A stretch of DNA of 64,000 nt from NCBI GenBank assembly GCA_004356105.1, contig SMYC01000097.1, positions 1 to 64,000 on the forward strand, in the 5' to 3' direction. The stretch comes from Acidobacteriota bacterium. Its GTDB lineage: Bacteria; Acidobacteriota; Vicinamibacteria; Marinacidobacterales; SMYC01. The notes beneath the pieces are model-generated. The model worked only from the letters and a program-made list of their open reading frames with translations. It had not been told where the DNA came from and searched no databases. The translations under genes were made by a program, and so were the position numbers. Of the stretch, positions 1 to 6,494 are shown piece after piece. Position 1 is the first letter of the stretch. Each line of letters opens with the position of its first letter.

Positions 1-507
1 CACCTTGTAGAAACGCCCGTCGAAGCTGAAGCGCTCCTCGCTCAACATTCCCTTGATGATAGTGAGCCCCTCTTCCATTCTAGAGGCGCGCTCGTCATCA
101 TCTTTGCTGAAGTCGAAGCCATAAGCGTCGAACTCGGCGCGGCGCCAGCCATAGTCGTAGAAGAGAATGAAACGCCCATCGGAGACTATGTCGAGAGTCG
201 CGACCATCTTGGCGGTCAAAGCGGGATTGCGGAACGAGTCACAAAGATGGATGGGGGCGAGGCGCAGGCGCTCCGTCATGCCCGCGAGCGCGGATAGGAG
301 CGTCCACCCTTCGTAAATCGCGCCGCCTCGTCCGAGAAAAACGTGGTCGGCCACGAACAGCGAGTCGTAGCCTAGCTGCTCGCAAGTCTCGACCGCACGC
401 TTGGTCGTTGGCCAGTCGAGCCGCTCGTAGCAGGGTGTTCGGAAGAAGGCCATGCCGGGGTTGGCAAAGATGGGAACACAGAAACCGAACTCGATGGCTT
501 TCGTCAT
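1..507 (-). CDS. LLM-class (luciferase-like) flavin-dependent oxidoreductase, N-terminal part
   Basis: The frame is open from ATG at 507 to the window edge (169 codons, no stop), so the C-terminal half is missing. The N-terminus fits the bacterial-luciferase TIM barrel: an opening strand (GFCVPIFANPG, residues 8-18), LGYDSLFVADHV at 45-56, and the family phrase VATLDIVSDGRF at 102-113. Such enzymes use FMN or F420 for monooxygenation or hydride transfer on small molecules; the substrate cannot be read. Its ATG overlaps the stop of the upstream dehydrogenase (ATGA at 504-507), so the two are probably translationally coupled in an operon led by the ketol-acid reductoisomerase-like gene. Family assignment is fairly sure, function is not. 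Confidence 0.8.
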   Translation of the reverse strand, partial: MTKAIEFGFCVPIFANPGMAFFRTPCYERLDWPTTKRAVETCEQLGYDSLFVADHVFLGRGGAIYEGWTLLSALAGMTERLRLAPIHLCDSFRNPALTAKMVATLDIVSDGRFILFYDYGWRRAEFDAYGFDFSKDDDERASRMEEGLTIIKGMLSEERFSFDGRFYKV

Positions 508-1253
508 CGGGCTGTATAACCTCCGTCCACCATGAGCGGGGTAGCGGTGATAAAAGACGCTTCGTCGGAAGCGAGAAAGAGAACTGCGTGGGCAACTTCA
601 CGCGGTTCTCCCACGCGGTTCAGCAAATGCAGCGGCGCGTTCTCGGCGAGAAACGCTTCTTCCGTCTCGCCCGTCTGCTCCATGTGGCGGTCGGTCGCCG
701 CGGTTCGGATCGTGCCGGGACAGACGCAGTTCACGCGAATATTGTGCGGCGCGAGGTCGAGCGCCATGCAGCGCGTCATGTTGACGAGGGCGGCTTTGGT
801 CGCGCTATAGGTGAGAAATTCCGGCTGCGCGATGAATCCGGAGATCGAGCTCAAGTTTACGATCGCGCCGCCGCCGCGCTTTTTCATGGCTTCTGACGCG
901 TAGCGGGTGCAAAGCGACGTCCCGATGATGTTGACGTCGAGCGAGCGGTGCCAATCTTCGACCGATGCGTCGAGGCCTTTGAGCACGAAGACCGCGGCGT
1001 TATTGACGAGGATATCGATGCCGCCGAGCTTCTTCTCGGTCTCGAGCATTGCGCGCCGGACATCTTCTTCTTTCGAGATATCCGCCTGCACGAAAAGAGC
1101 GGCGCCCGAACGCTCGACCTCGGGACTGGGCACGATATCCACAATCGCCACGCGCGCGCCTTCCTCGCGGAAGAGCTCGGCGGTGGCTTTGCCGATCCCC
1201 GTCGCGCCGCCGGTGACGATGGCGACTTTGTTCTCGAGACGCTTCCCGCTCAT
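504..1253 (-). CDS. Short-chain dehydrogenase/reductase (classical SDR)
   Basis: A 249-residue NAD(P)-dependent oxidoreductase of normal SDR length. Visible motifs are the nucleotide-binding TGGATGIG (residues 14-21), NNAA (84-87), the catalytic Ser in NLSSISG (about 135) and the Tyr149-x3-Lys153 pair in YSATK. Asp39 after the second strand (VAIVDI) favours NAD over NADP, an inference from family rules. The start at 1253 is chosen because its ATG overlaps the TGA of the upstream gene (ATGA at 1250-1253), leaving an unrelated N-terminal extension out. Middle gene of a three-gene overlapping operon; likely oxidises or reduces a hydroxyl/keto group on the substrate shared with its neighbours. 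Confidence 0.88.
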   Translation of the reverse strand: MSGKRLENKVAIVTGGATGIGKATAELFREEGARVAIVDIVPSPEVERSGAALFVQADISKEEDVRRAMLETEKKLGGIDILVNNAAVFVLKGLDASVEDWHRSLDVNIIGTSLCTRYASEAMKKRGGGAIVNLSSISGFIAQPEFLTYSATKAALVNMTRCMALDLAPHNIRVNCVCPGTIRTAATDRHMEQTGETEEAFLAENAPLHLLNRVGEPREVAHAVLFLASDEASFITATPLMVDGGYTAR

Positions 1254-2242
1254 GCGAGCCCCGAGCGCTTCATGGCGTCGAGCGCGAGCTTCTCCGCTTC
1301 GTTGAGACCGTGCTCTCGTGCTCGCGCCCGAAGTTTCTCGAAGTTGGGGTAGCCCGTCTCCTGCTCTTCTGACCACTCTTTGGCGAAGCGGCCGGACTGG
1401 ATCCCTTCGAGCGCGTCTTTAAAGCGCGCGCGGTCTTCATCCGGGAGCATCCGCTCGCCTCGAGAGAGCGTTCCGTATTGGCTCGTCTGCGAGTGTAGTT
1501 GCATCTGCCCGAAAATACCGCGCCGCGCCATCTGACGAAAGACCTCCGAGGCCTCGCCCGAGCCGTAGAGCTCGAGCGCCACCATCTCGGGAGGGAAGCC
1601 GGCCTCGACGAGCGTCTCGTAAGACAGGATCAAGTTGCGGATGATCAGCGGCCAAGTCGCTTGTTCGGTGAAAAGGTCGAGCTCGGTCTCGTGGGCGAAG
1701 CTCGTTTCCAGAACACCGGCGCGTGTGGCGCCGATCCCTTTGGCCATCGCTAGCGCTATGTCGCGCGCGTGTCCCGTCGCATCCTGCGCGACTGCGATAT
1801 AGGCCGGCGCCCCACGCCCTTCTTCGTAGCTCGCCCGCACGTGCTCGCCGAGCATGCGGGGCGCGACCATCACCACATCTACGTCCTTCGGCGGCTCGAT
1901 GAGGCCGAAATGGATGTTGTAGCCATGAGCGAAGTCGAGGAGATTTCCGGCGCGCAAGTTTCCCACGATGTGCTCCTCGTAGACTTTTGGCTGGATCTCG
2001 TCCGGGATCAAGAGAGCGATAGCGTCACCTCGCGCGACCGCGTCAGCGATCGGAAGCACTTCGAACCCGTCTTTCTCGGCCGCCTGCGCGGTCTGGTCGC
2101 GGATCGCACCGATCACGACCGTGATGCCGCTATCGCGGAGGTTCAAGGATTGAGCTCTGCCTTGGTTGCCGTAGCCGATGATGGCTACTGTCTTGTCGAG
2201 AACGAAGGAAAGGTCGGCGTCGTCGTCACGGAGCATTTTCAT
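1250..2242 (-). CDS. Ketol-acid reductoisomerase-like protein (divergent IlvC paralogue)
   Basis: 330 residues from ATG 2242. That start gives the family-typical opening MKMLRDDDADL; a longer frame begins only at TTG 2278. It has a Rossmann GYGNQG (residues 23-28) followed by GRAQSLNLRDSG, as in IlvC, then a knotted-domain segment with the metal-ligand phrase ELDLFTEQ and a late QTSQYG resembling the SxTAEYG of true enzymes. It departs from canonical IlvC where VAPKGPGH is expected (it reads VAPRMLGEH) and around the second glutamate pair (LELYGSGE). IlvC catalyses Mg- and NADPH-dependent alkyl migration plus reduction in valine/isoleucine synthesis. The lack of ilvB/ilvN neighbours and coupling to SDR and luciferase-like genes suggest a different keto-acid-type substrate. 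Confidence 0.8.
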   Translation of the reverse strand: MKMLRDDDADLSFVLDKTVAIIGYGNQGRAQSLNLRDSGITVVIGAIRDQTAQAAEKDGFEVLPIADAVARGDAIALLIPDEIQPKVYEEHIVGNLRAGNLLDFAHGYNIHFGLIEPPKDVDVVMVAPRMLGEHVRASYEEGRGAPAYIAVAQDATGHARDIALAMAKGIGATRAGVLETSFAHETELDLFTEQATWPLIIRNLILSYETLVEAGFPPEMVALELYGSGEASEVFRQMARRGIFGQMQLHSQTSQYGTLSRGERMLPDEDRARFKDALEGIQSGRFAKEWSEEQETGYPNFEKLRARAREHGLNEAEKLALDAMKRSGLA

Positions 2243-2254
2243 AACCGACAAAAT

Positions 2255-2275
2255 ATCGCTCCTAGGAGGAGCGAT
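2255..2275. promoter_or_regulatory. Perfect inverted repeat in the divergent intergenic region
   Basis: Nine-base arms (2255-2263 and 2267-2275, left arm ATCGCTCCT) with a three-base loop lie between the divergent ilvC-like (start 2242) and BtpA-like (start 2327) genes. In the minus-strand transcript the AGGAG half sits in the stem about 13 bases before the ATG. It could be an operator for both genes or a leader hairpin that hides the ribosome site. The symmetry is seen; the role is inferred. Confidence 0.5.
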
Positions 2276-2326
2276 CAAGAGGGGAGCCTGCGAACTGCGC
2301 TATCCGGATTGCGGTATCCTCCTCGC

Positions 2327-3112
2327 ATGGTCAAGAAGCACCTCATCGGCATGCTGCATTTGCCGGCGCTACCCGGAGCGCCGAACCAGCGCCACGAGCT
2401 TGGCGAGGTTGAAAGTCGCCTCGTGGAAGAAGCGTGCTTGCTGCGTGACGTCGGCTTTGACGGGGCGATGATGGAGAATTTCGGTGATATCCCGTTTCAC
2501 AAAGGGGCTTCCGACGTGACGACCATTGCCTCTATGACGCGGCTCGCGATGGCGGTTCTAAGAGCCGCGCCCGAGCTCTCTCTGGGCATCAACGTGCTGC
2601 GCAACGATGCGCGCGGCGCGCTCGCGATCGCCTCCGCCACCGGCGCGCGCTTCATCCGCGTGAACGTTCATGTCGGCGTGACCGCAACGGATCAAGGCGT
2701 CATCGAAGGACAAGCGGCAGCGACGCTGCGGCTTCGAAAAGAGCTAGGAAGCGACGTCGCTATCTGGGCGGACGTTCACGTGAAGCATGGTAAGAGCCTG
2801 GCTCACGCCTCCATCACGGACGAGGCGGAAGACGCCGTCAAGCGCGGTCTCGCAGATGCGCTCATCGTCTCCGGACGCGGCACCGGCGAGGCGACCTCTC
2901 TCGACGATCTTCGAGCCGTGCGCGATCTCGAGCTTGGTGCACCCGTCTATGTGGGGAGCGGCGTCACCGCCGAGAACATCGCCTCTCTTCTCGACCTCGC
3001 CGATGGCGTCATTGTTGGTACGTCCCTAAAGGCGGATGGTCGGCCGACGAATCCGATCGACCGGGGCCGGGCAGAGCGCTTCATCGAGCGCGCGCGGTCT
3101 TCGAACCACTAA
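2327..3112 (+). CDS. BtpA/SgcQ family protein
   Basis: 261 residues starting MVKKHLIGMLHLPALPG, the signature opening of the BtpA family, a TIM-barrel fold named for a factor needed for stable photosystem I in cyanobacteria and for SgcQ of enterobacteria. Other recognisable parts are MMENFGDIPF (about residues 50-59), INVLRNDA (about 84-91), WADVHVKHG (about 147-155), the phosphate-loop-like YVGSGVTAENI (about 210-220) and GVIVGTSLK near the end. Its biochemical activity is not established. It is transcribed away from the ilvC-like/SDR/luciferase operon with a shared 84-base intergenic region, so a functional link is plausible. It ends 10 bases before the convergent kinase stop. Confidence 0.85.
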   Translation: MVKKHLIGMLHLPALPGAPNQRHELGEVESRLVEEACLLRDVGFDGAMMENFGDIPFHKGASDVTTIASMTRLAMAVLRAAPELSLGINVLRNDARGALAIASATGARFIRVNVHVGVTATDQGVIEGQAAATLRLRKELGSDVAIWADVHVKHGKSLAHASITDEAEDAVKRGLADALIVSGRGTGEATSLDDLRAVRDLELGAPVYVGSGVTAENIASLLDLADGVIVGTSLKADGRPTNPIDRGRAERFIERARSSNH

Positions 3113-3122
3113 TGCCCTCAGT

Positions 3123-4061
3123 TCAGACCAGGCGGGCGGTCTGGGCGTAGGACAAGAGCTCTCCTGCCGACTGGAAGCGCGCGGACGGGTCTTTGGCGAG
3201 GCAGCGTCCAACGAGGTGGTCGAGCTGGTCTGAGACGAAAGGCGCCACGGATTTCAGCGGAGGAGGCGGCGTGTATAGGTGATGCTGGACGAGATTGCCT
3301 TCGATGAACGGAGCTCGTCCGGCGATGAGCTCGAACAGCATGGCGCCGAAGGAATAGAGATCGGTGCGGGCGTCGGTAGCCTCCCCTCGTGCCTGCTCGG
3401 GGGCAATGTATTTCGGCGTGCCGCCATAATAGCCGCTCGACTCGTCGTCGGTCTGGATCGGCTGCGCGAGCCCGAAGTCGAGAATCTTGACGCGATGTTC
3501 CTTGGTCAGCAAGATGTTCGAGGGCTTGATGTCCCGATGCACGATGCCGCGATGGTGCGCGTGCTCGAGACCTTGGCAGGCAGAGACGATGAGATGCATG
3601 ACTTCCGCGATCGGCAGGCGCTCTTCACGTTTGAGAATGCTCGCATAGCTCTCGCCTTCCACGAGCTCCATACAAATGAAAGCGCGCCCATCCTGGATGC
3701 CGAGATCGTGGATGGTGATGATGTTCGGATGGTTGAGCGCGGCCGCCGCGCGGGCTTCCTGAAGAAGCTGATCGCGTGCGATGGGATCGCGAGCGAGCTT
3801 CGACGAAAGCACTTTGTAAGCGAGCGGGCGGCTCAGGAGCCGATCGAACGCGCGATAAACTTCCCCCATCCCGCCTTTGCCGATTAGCTCGTCGAGCTTG
3901 TAGCGGTTGCCGTCGACTGCATCATCATCATCGTCGCCGCTGCTTTGACCCGCGACGAGCATCCCATTGAAAGAGCTTTCCCGCTGTTTTTCTTGTTCGA
4001 TTTTCTCAAGTAGTCGCGCGTGCCGTTGGTCCACATCCGCATAGTTGTAGGAGATGGCCAT
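3123..4061 (-). CDS. Hanks-type Ser/Thr protein kinase (C-terminal part of a probable repeat-kinase fusion)
   Basis: 312 residues from ATG 4061 with a complete kinase core: glycine loop GKGGMGEV (61-68), ATP-anchoring Lys83 in AYKVL, catalytic HRDIKPSN (175-182), DFG (195-197), APE (220-222). An acidic linker (GDDDDDAVDG) precedes the kinase. There is no membrane segment, so it is probably cytosolic. The same frame stays open upstream of this ATG to at least 4165 and encodes helix-like residues (ALWDPLAEALEDIGELNRAE) that continue the helical-repeat gene above. The kinase is therefore most likely the C-terminal domain of a longer protein broken by one missing base near 4163. Translation from the ATG at 4061 alone would still give a full kinase. 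Confidence 0.85.
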   Translation of the reverse strand: MAISYNYADVDQRHARLLEKIEQEKQRESSFNGMLVAGQSSGDDDDDAVDGNRYKLDELIGKGGMGEVYRAFDRLLSRPLAYKVLSSKLARDPIARDQLLQEARAAAALNHPNIITIHDLGIQDGRAFICMELVEGESYASILKREERLPIAEVMHLIVSACQGLEHAHHRGIVHRDIKPSNILLTKEHRVKILDFGLAQPIQTDDESSGYYGGTPKYIAPEQARGEATDARTDLYSFGAMLFELIAGRAPFIEGNLVQHHLYTPPPPLKSVAPFVSDQLDHLVGRCLAKDPSARFQSAGELLSYAQTARLV

Positions 4062-4090
4062 GATCTTTCGCAGAAGCTCCTCGGCACGGT

Positions 4091-5527
4091 TCAGCTCTCC
4101 GATATCTTCGAGAGCTTCCGCGAGCGGGTCCCAGAGCGCGAGATTGTCCGCTTCGACTTTCTGTCGGGCAGCACGGCTTCGAGGCGCTCGACGGCCATCG
4201 AGCCCCAGCCGCGACGGATGAACGCGCGGGCGAGTATGACAACGGCTTCGTTGTAGCTCGCGTCTTCCTTCGACACCTGTTGGAGATATTGGAGCATCTC
4301 GCGCTCAGCATTGGCCTCTGAGGCCGCCTGCGCGGCTTCGTAGAAACGTTCGACCGCCGCGAAAAGAGGGGCGGCTTTGTCGAAGGCGCCGAGCTCGAGA
4401 TAGAGCTCGGCCGCCCGCGCGTTCTCGCCCGCGCGCTCGAAATAGAGCGCGGCCTTGTCGTTGAGACCCGCCCGTGCCGCCGCCTCGGCGGCCCGCGGCC
4501 AAGCTTCCACCGCCTCCCAACATTCAGTGGCACGGTTGAAGTGTCCGCTCCGATCGAAGAGCTCCGCGGCCGCCATGGTATCGCCGGAGCGCATGAGAGC
4601 CTCCGCTGCGGCCTCGTCGTTGCCGTCGTCGAGGTGGTACTCGGCTTCGAGCTTCGCGGCACGCCGGTCGTCGCCAGCGCGGGCGTACATTTCTGCTGCC
4701 TTTCTATTGTTCTGCGCTTCTTGATAGAGCTTGGCCGCCCGGGCGAACTGCTCTAGTTGCTCGCAGAGCTCAGCTGCTTGTTCGTAGCGTTCGGCGCGCA
4801 CGAGCACATCGACGGCCTCGTCTTTCTTGCCCGCCTTTTCAAAGAAGTGGGCCGCCCCACGGGCCACCATGTCGAGCTCGGTCCGCCGCTGAGGCGGGAG
4901 ATAGCCGTCACGAGTGAGCTCCGCGATCCGAGCACTGTAGAGTGCGGCGGCCCGGGTGAAGTCAGGGACCTTCGCATAGGAGGCGGCAGCCTCCTTGATT
5001 CGCCCGCTCTTCTCGTAAATCTCGCCGGCCGTCAGGTATTCGCCGTGTTTCTGATAGCACTCGGCGGCTTTGAGGAAGAGTCCTACTTTCGCGAAGAGCT
5101 CGCCCGCGAGCGCGAGCTCTCCGACCTCTTCGAGGAGCTCGGCGGCTTGCTGCGATTTGCCTTCTTGCTCATAGAGGTTGGCGCCCCGACGCACTTCACC
5201 GGCGTCGACGAAGGCGGCCGCCGCATCGACGGTATGTCCGGCTTCGAGGAAAGCATGCGCAGCCTTCTGGTCTTCACCCATCTTCCGGTAGAGGATTGCT
5301 GCTTGATCGGGCTGCCGCGCCCGCAAATAATAGGACGCCGCGAGATCTTCACGGTCCAAGTCGAGGGCCAGCTCGGCGCACTTCGCGTGCTCGCTGGCTT
5401 TCTCGTAGCAGTCGATAGCGAAATAGAGCTCGCCCAGCTCTTCGTAAAGCTCGCCCGCCCGCGCGAAATCGCCTGATTTGACTGCTTTTTCAGCGAGCGT
5501 TCTCGGGTTCTTGCGAAGCAGGGGCAT
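4091..5527 (-). CDS. TPR-like helical-repeat protein (N-terminal part of a probable repeat-kinase fusion)
   Basis: About 478 residues built almost entirely of repeated roughly 19-residue half units of the type GDFARAGELYEELGELYFAIDCYEKA, with A, L, Y and G at regular positions, as in TPR/SEL1-like solenoids that hold protein partners. No signal peptide or membrane helix. Start ATG 5527 (MPLLRKN) or 5545; neither has a strong ribosome site. The last 25 residues (from about 4165 to the TGA at 4091) turn into a Ser/Arg/Lys-rich tail unlike the repeats, while the -1 frame continues the repeat and runs into the kinase. A one-base loss in CCCGACAGAAAG (minus strand, about 4161-4168) would explain this. 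Solenoid-plus-kinase proteins are common in phyla rich in Hanks kinases. Confidence 0.8.
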   Translation of the reverse strand: MPLLRKNPRTLAEKAVKSGDFARAGELYEELGELYFAIDCYEKASEHAKCAELALDLDREDLAASYYLRARQPDQAAILYRKMGEDQKAAHAFLEAGHTVDAAAAFVDAGEVRRGANLYEQEGKSQQAAELLEEVGELALAGELFAKVGLFLKAAECYQKHGEYLTAGEIYEKSGRIKEAAASYAKVPDFTRAAALYSARIAELTRDGYLPPQRRTELDMVARGAAHFFEKAGKKDEAVDVLVRAERYEQAAELCEQLEQFARAAKLYQEAQNNRKAAEMYARAGDDRRAAKLEAEYHLDDGNDEAAAEALMRSGDTMAAAELFDRSGHFNRATECWEAVEAWPRAAEAAARAGLNDKAALYFERAGENARAAELYLELGAFDKAAPLFAAVERFYEAAQAASEANAEREMLQYLQQVSKEDASYNEAVVILARAFIRRGWGSMAVERLEAVLPDRKSKRTISRSGTRSRKLSKISES

Positions 5528-5652
5528 GGTTCCAGCATTCGGCATTCAGCATTCCGCTGGATGCAGAAAACCGCCTCGAATTGTTGGTGAATCCTTACTA
5601 ATAATGGTAACAAACTCGGGCGCGGCGATTGACGGGACGGGATGGGTTCGGC

Positions 5653-5666
5653 ACTCTAATTAGAGT
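5653..5666. promoter_or_regulatory. 14-bp perfect palindrome (candidate operator)
   Basis: ACTCTAATTAGAGT reads the same on both strands. It is an AT-rich island in the 151-base divergent region between the repeat-kinase gene and the HNH-like gene, 31 bases before the latter's ATG. The position suits a dimeric repressor; no binding protein can be named. Confidence 0.4.
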
Positions 5667-5677
5667 CCTTCCCGGCG

Positions 5678-5696
5678 GGCTCCCTTGCCGGGAGCC
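5678..5696 (+). promoter_or_regulatory. Hairpin abutting the start codon of the HNH-like gene
   Basis: Seven-base stem GGCTCCC/GGGAGCC with loop TTGCC ends on the base before ATG 5697. The only Shine-Dalgarno-like string, GGGAG (5690-5694), is inside the 3' arm, so the hairpin may limit translation. If ATG 5709 is the real start, the hairpin lies 12 bases upstream instead. Confidence 0.4.
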
Positions 5697-6494
5697 ATGG
5701 TGGTGTGTATGAGCCGTATTCCGAATTACTGTTTCGAAGCCACCTGCGGGGATCGGGTGGCCATCTCGATCGAGGGACGCCGGCGTCCGGTGGCCTGCAG
5801 GCTCAAGAGGAGCAGCAAGGTCGAGACTTCGTGTTTCATTCCCTGGCTGCGACCGGGAGCGTCCGGAGCCATCGAAGTCAAGCTGGACGATGGCCGGCTT
5901 CTGCCACTCGCGCAGATCATTGCGATGGCGCAGCTGACGACGCGCGTAGCGCAACGTTGTGGCGAGCCTCGATGTGCCAACCCGGATCATCTCGTGCCGC
6001 AACACGCGGGCACGGCCACCGAAAAGAGAATCCAGTTCCAGGCCGGGGACGCCGAGAGACTCGAAGCGGAGCTCGAAAAAGTGGAAGACGAGCTGGCCAA
6101 GCTTCAGGCGGAGCGACAGTTGCTTTTAGCAGAGCTCGGCCGGCCGGAGCTCGCGGCGACGGAGATCCTGCAGCCTGCAGCTCAAGCTCCGGCGAATCAG
6201 AAATCAGCTGCTCAGGCCGGCCTAGAACAAAGGCAGCTGAGAGCCTGTCTTACCTTCGCCGAGCCGAACCGTCTCGGGCTCGCGGCCTTCGCGAATCACC
6301 CACCCCTCGACGTCTCGCTCCGGGAAGGCGGCGGCCGCCGCGCGCAGCTTTGGCTCGATATCGCGTGCGGAGCGAGCCAGTACAGTCACCTGATGACGGC
6401 TCGCGATCAAGCAGCCGATCCTACCGCGGCTAATATGACGCTCGTGAACGATCGAGAACGGGACGCCGTAGTGCACGCTTCCCGTCGCCGCTAG
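5697..6494 (+). CDS. HNH-like zinc-finger and coiled-coil protein
   Basis: 265 residues from ATG 5697 (261 from ATG 5709). Residues about 88-100 read RCGEPRCANPDHL, matching the C-x3-C-x-N-P-x-H-L half of phage and mobile-element HNH endonucleases; the upstream His half is not obvious. Residues about 115-145 are a charged heptad-like coiled coil (AERLEAELEKVEDELAKLQ). The last 91 codons (6222-6494) lie antisense to the end of addA, so that tail may not be under its own selection. HNH domains cut or bind DNA; a regulator with an HNH-type finger is equally possible. No signal peptide. Confidence is good for a real gene up to about 6200, lower for the C-terminus. Confidence 0.55.
   Translation: MVVCMSRIPNYCFEATCGDRVAISIEGRRRPVACRLKRSSKVETSCFIPWLRPGASGAIEVKLDDGRLLPLAQIIAMAQLTTRVAQRCGEPRCANPDHLVPQHAGTATEKRIQFQAGDAERLEAELEKVEDELAKLQAERQLLLAELGRPELAATEILQPAAQAPANQKSAAQAGLEQRQLRACLTFAEPNRLGLAAFANHPPLDVSLREGGGRRAQLWLDIACGASQYSHLMTARDQAADPTAANMTLVNDRERDAVVHASRRR

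Noticed and set aside
1250-2242. Calling the first-operon gene ilvC outright
   Set aside because: Several conserved IlvC positions differ and no ilvBN genes are near, so a paralogue with another substrate is equally or more likely.
4150-4175. Programmed -1 frameshift between the repeat domain and the kinase
   Set aside because: No X-XXY-YYZ slippery site and no clear downstream pseudoknot; a lost base is simpler.
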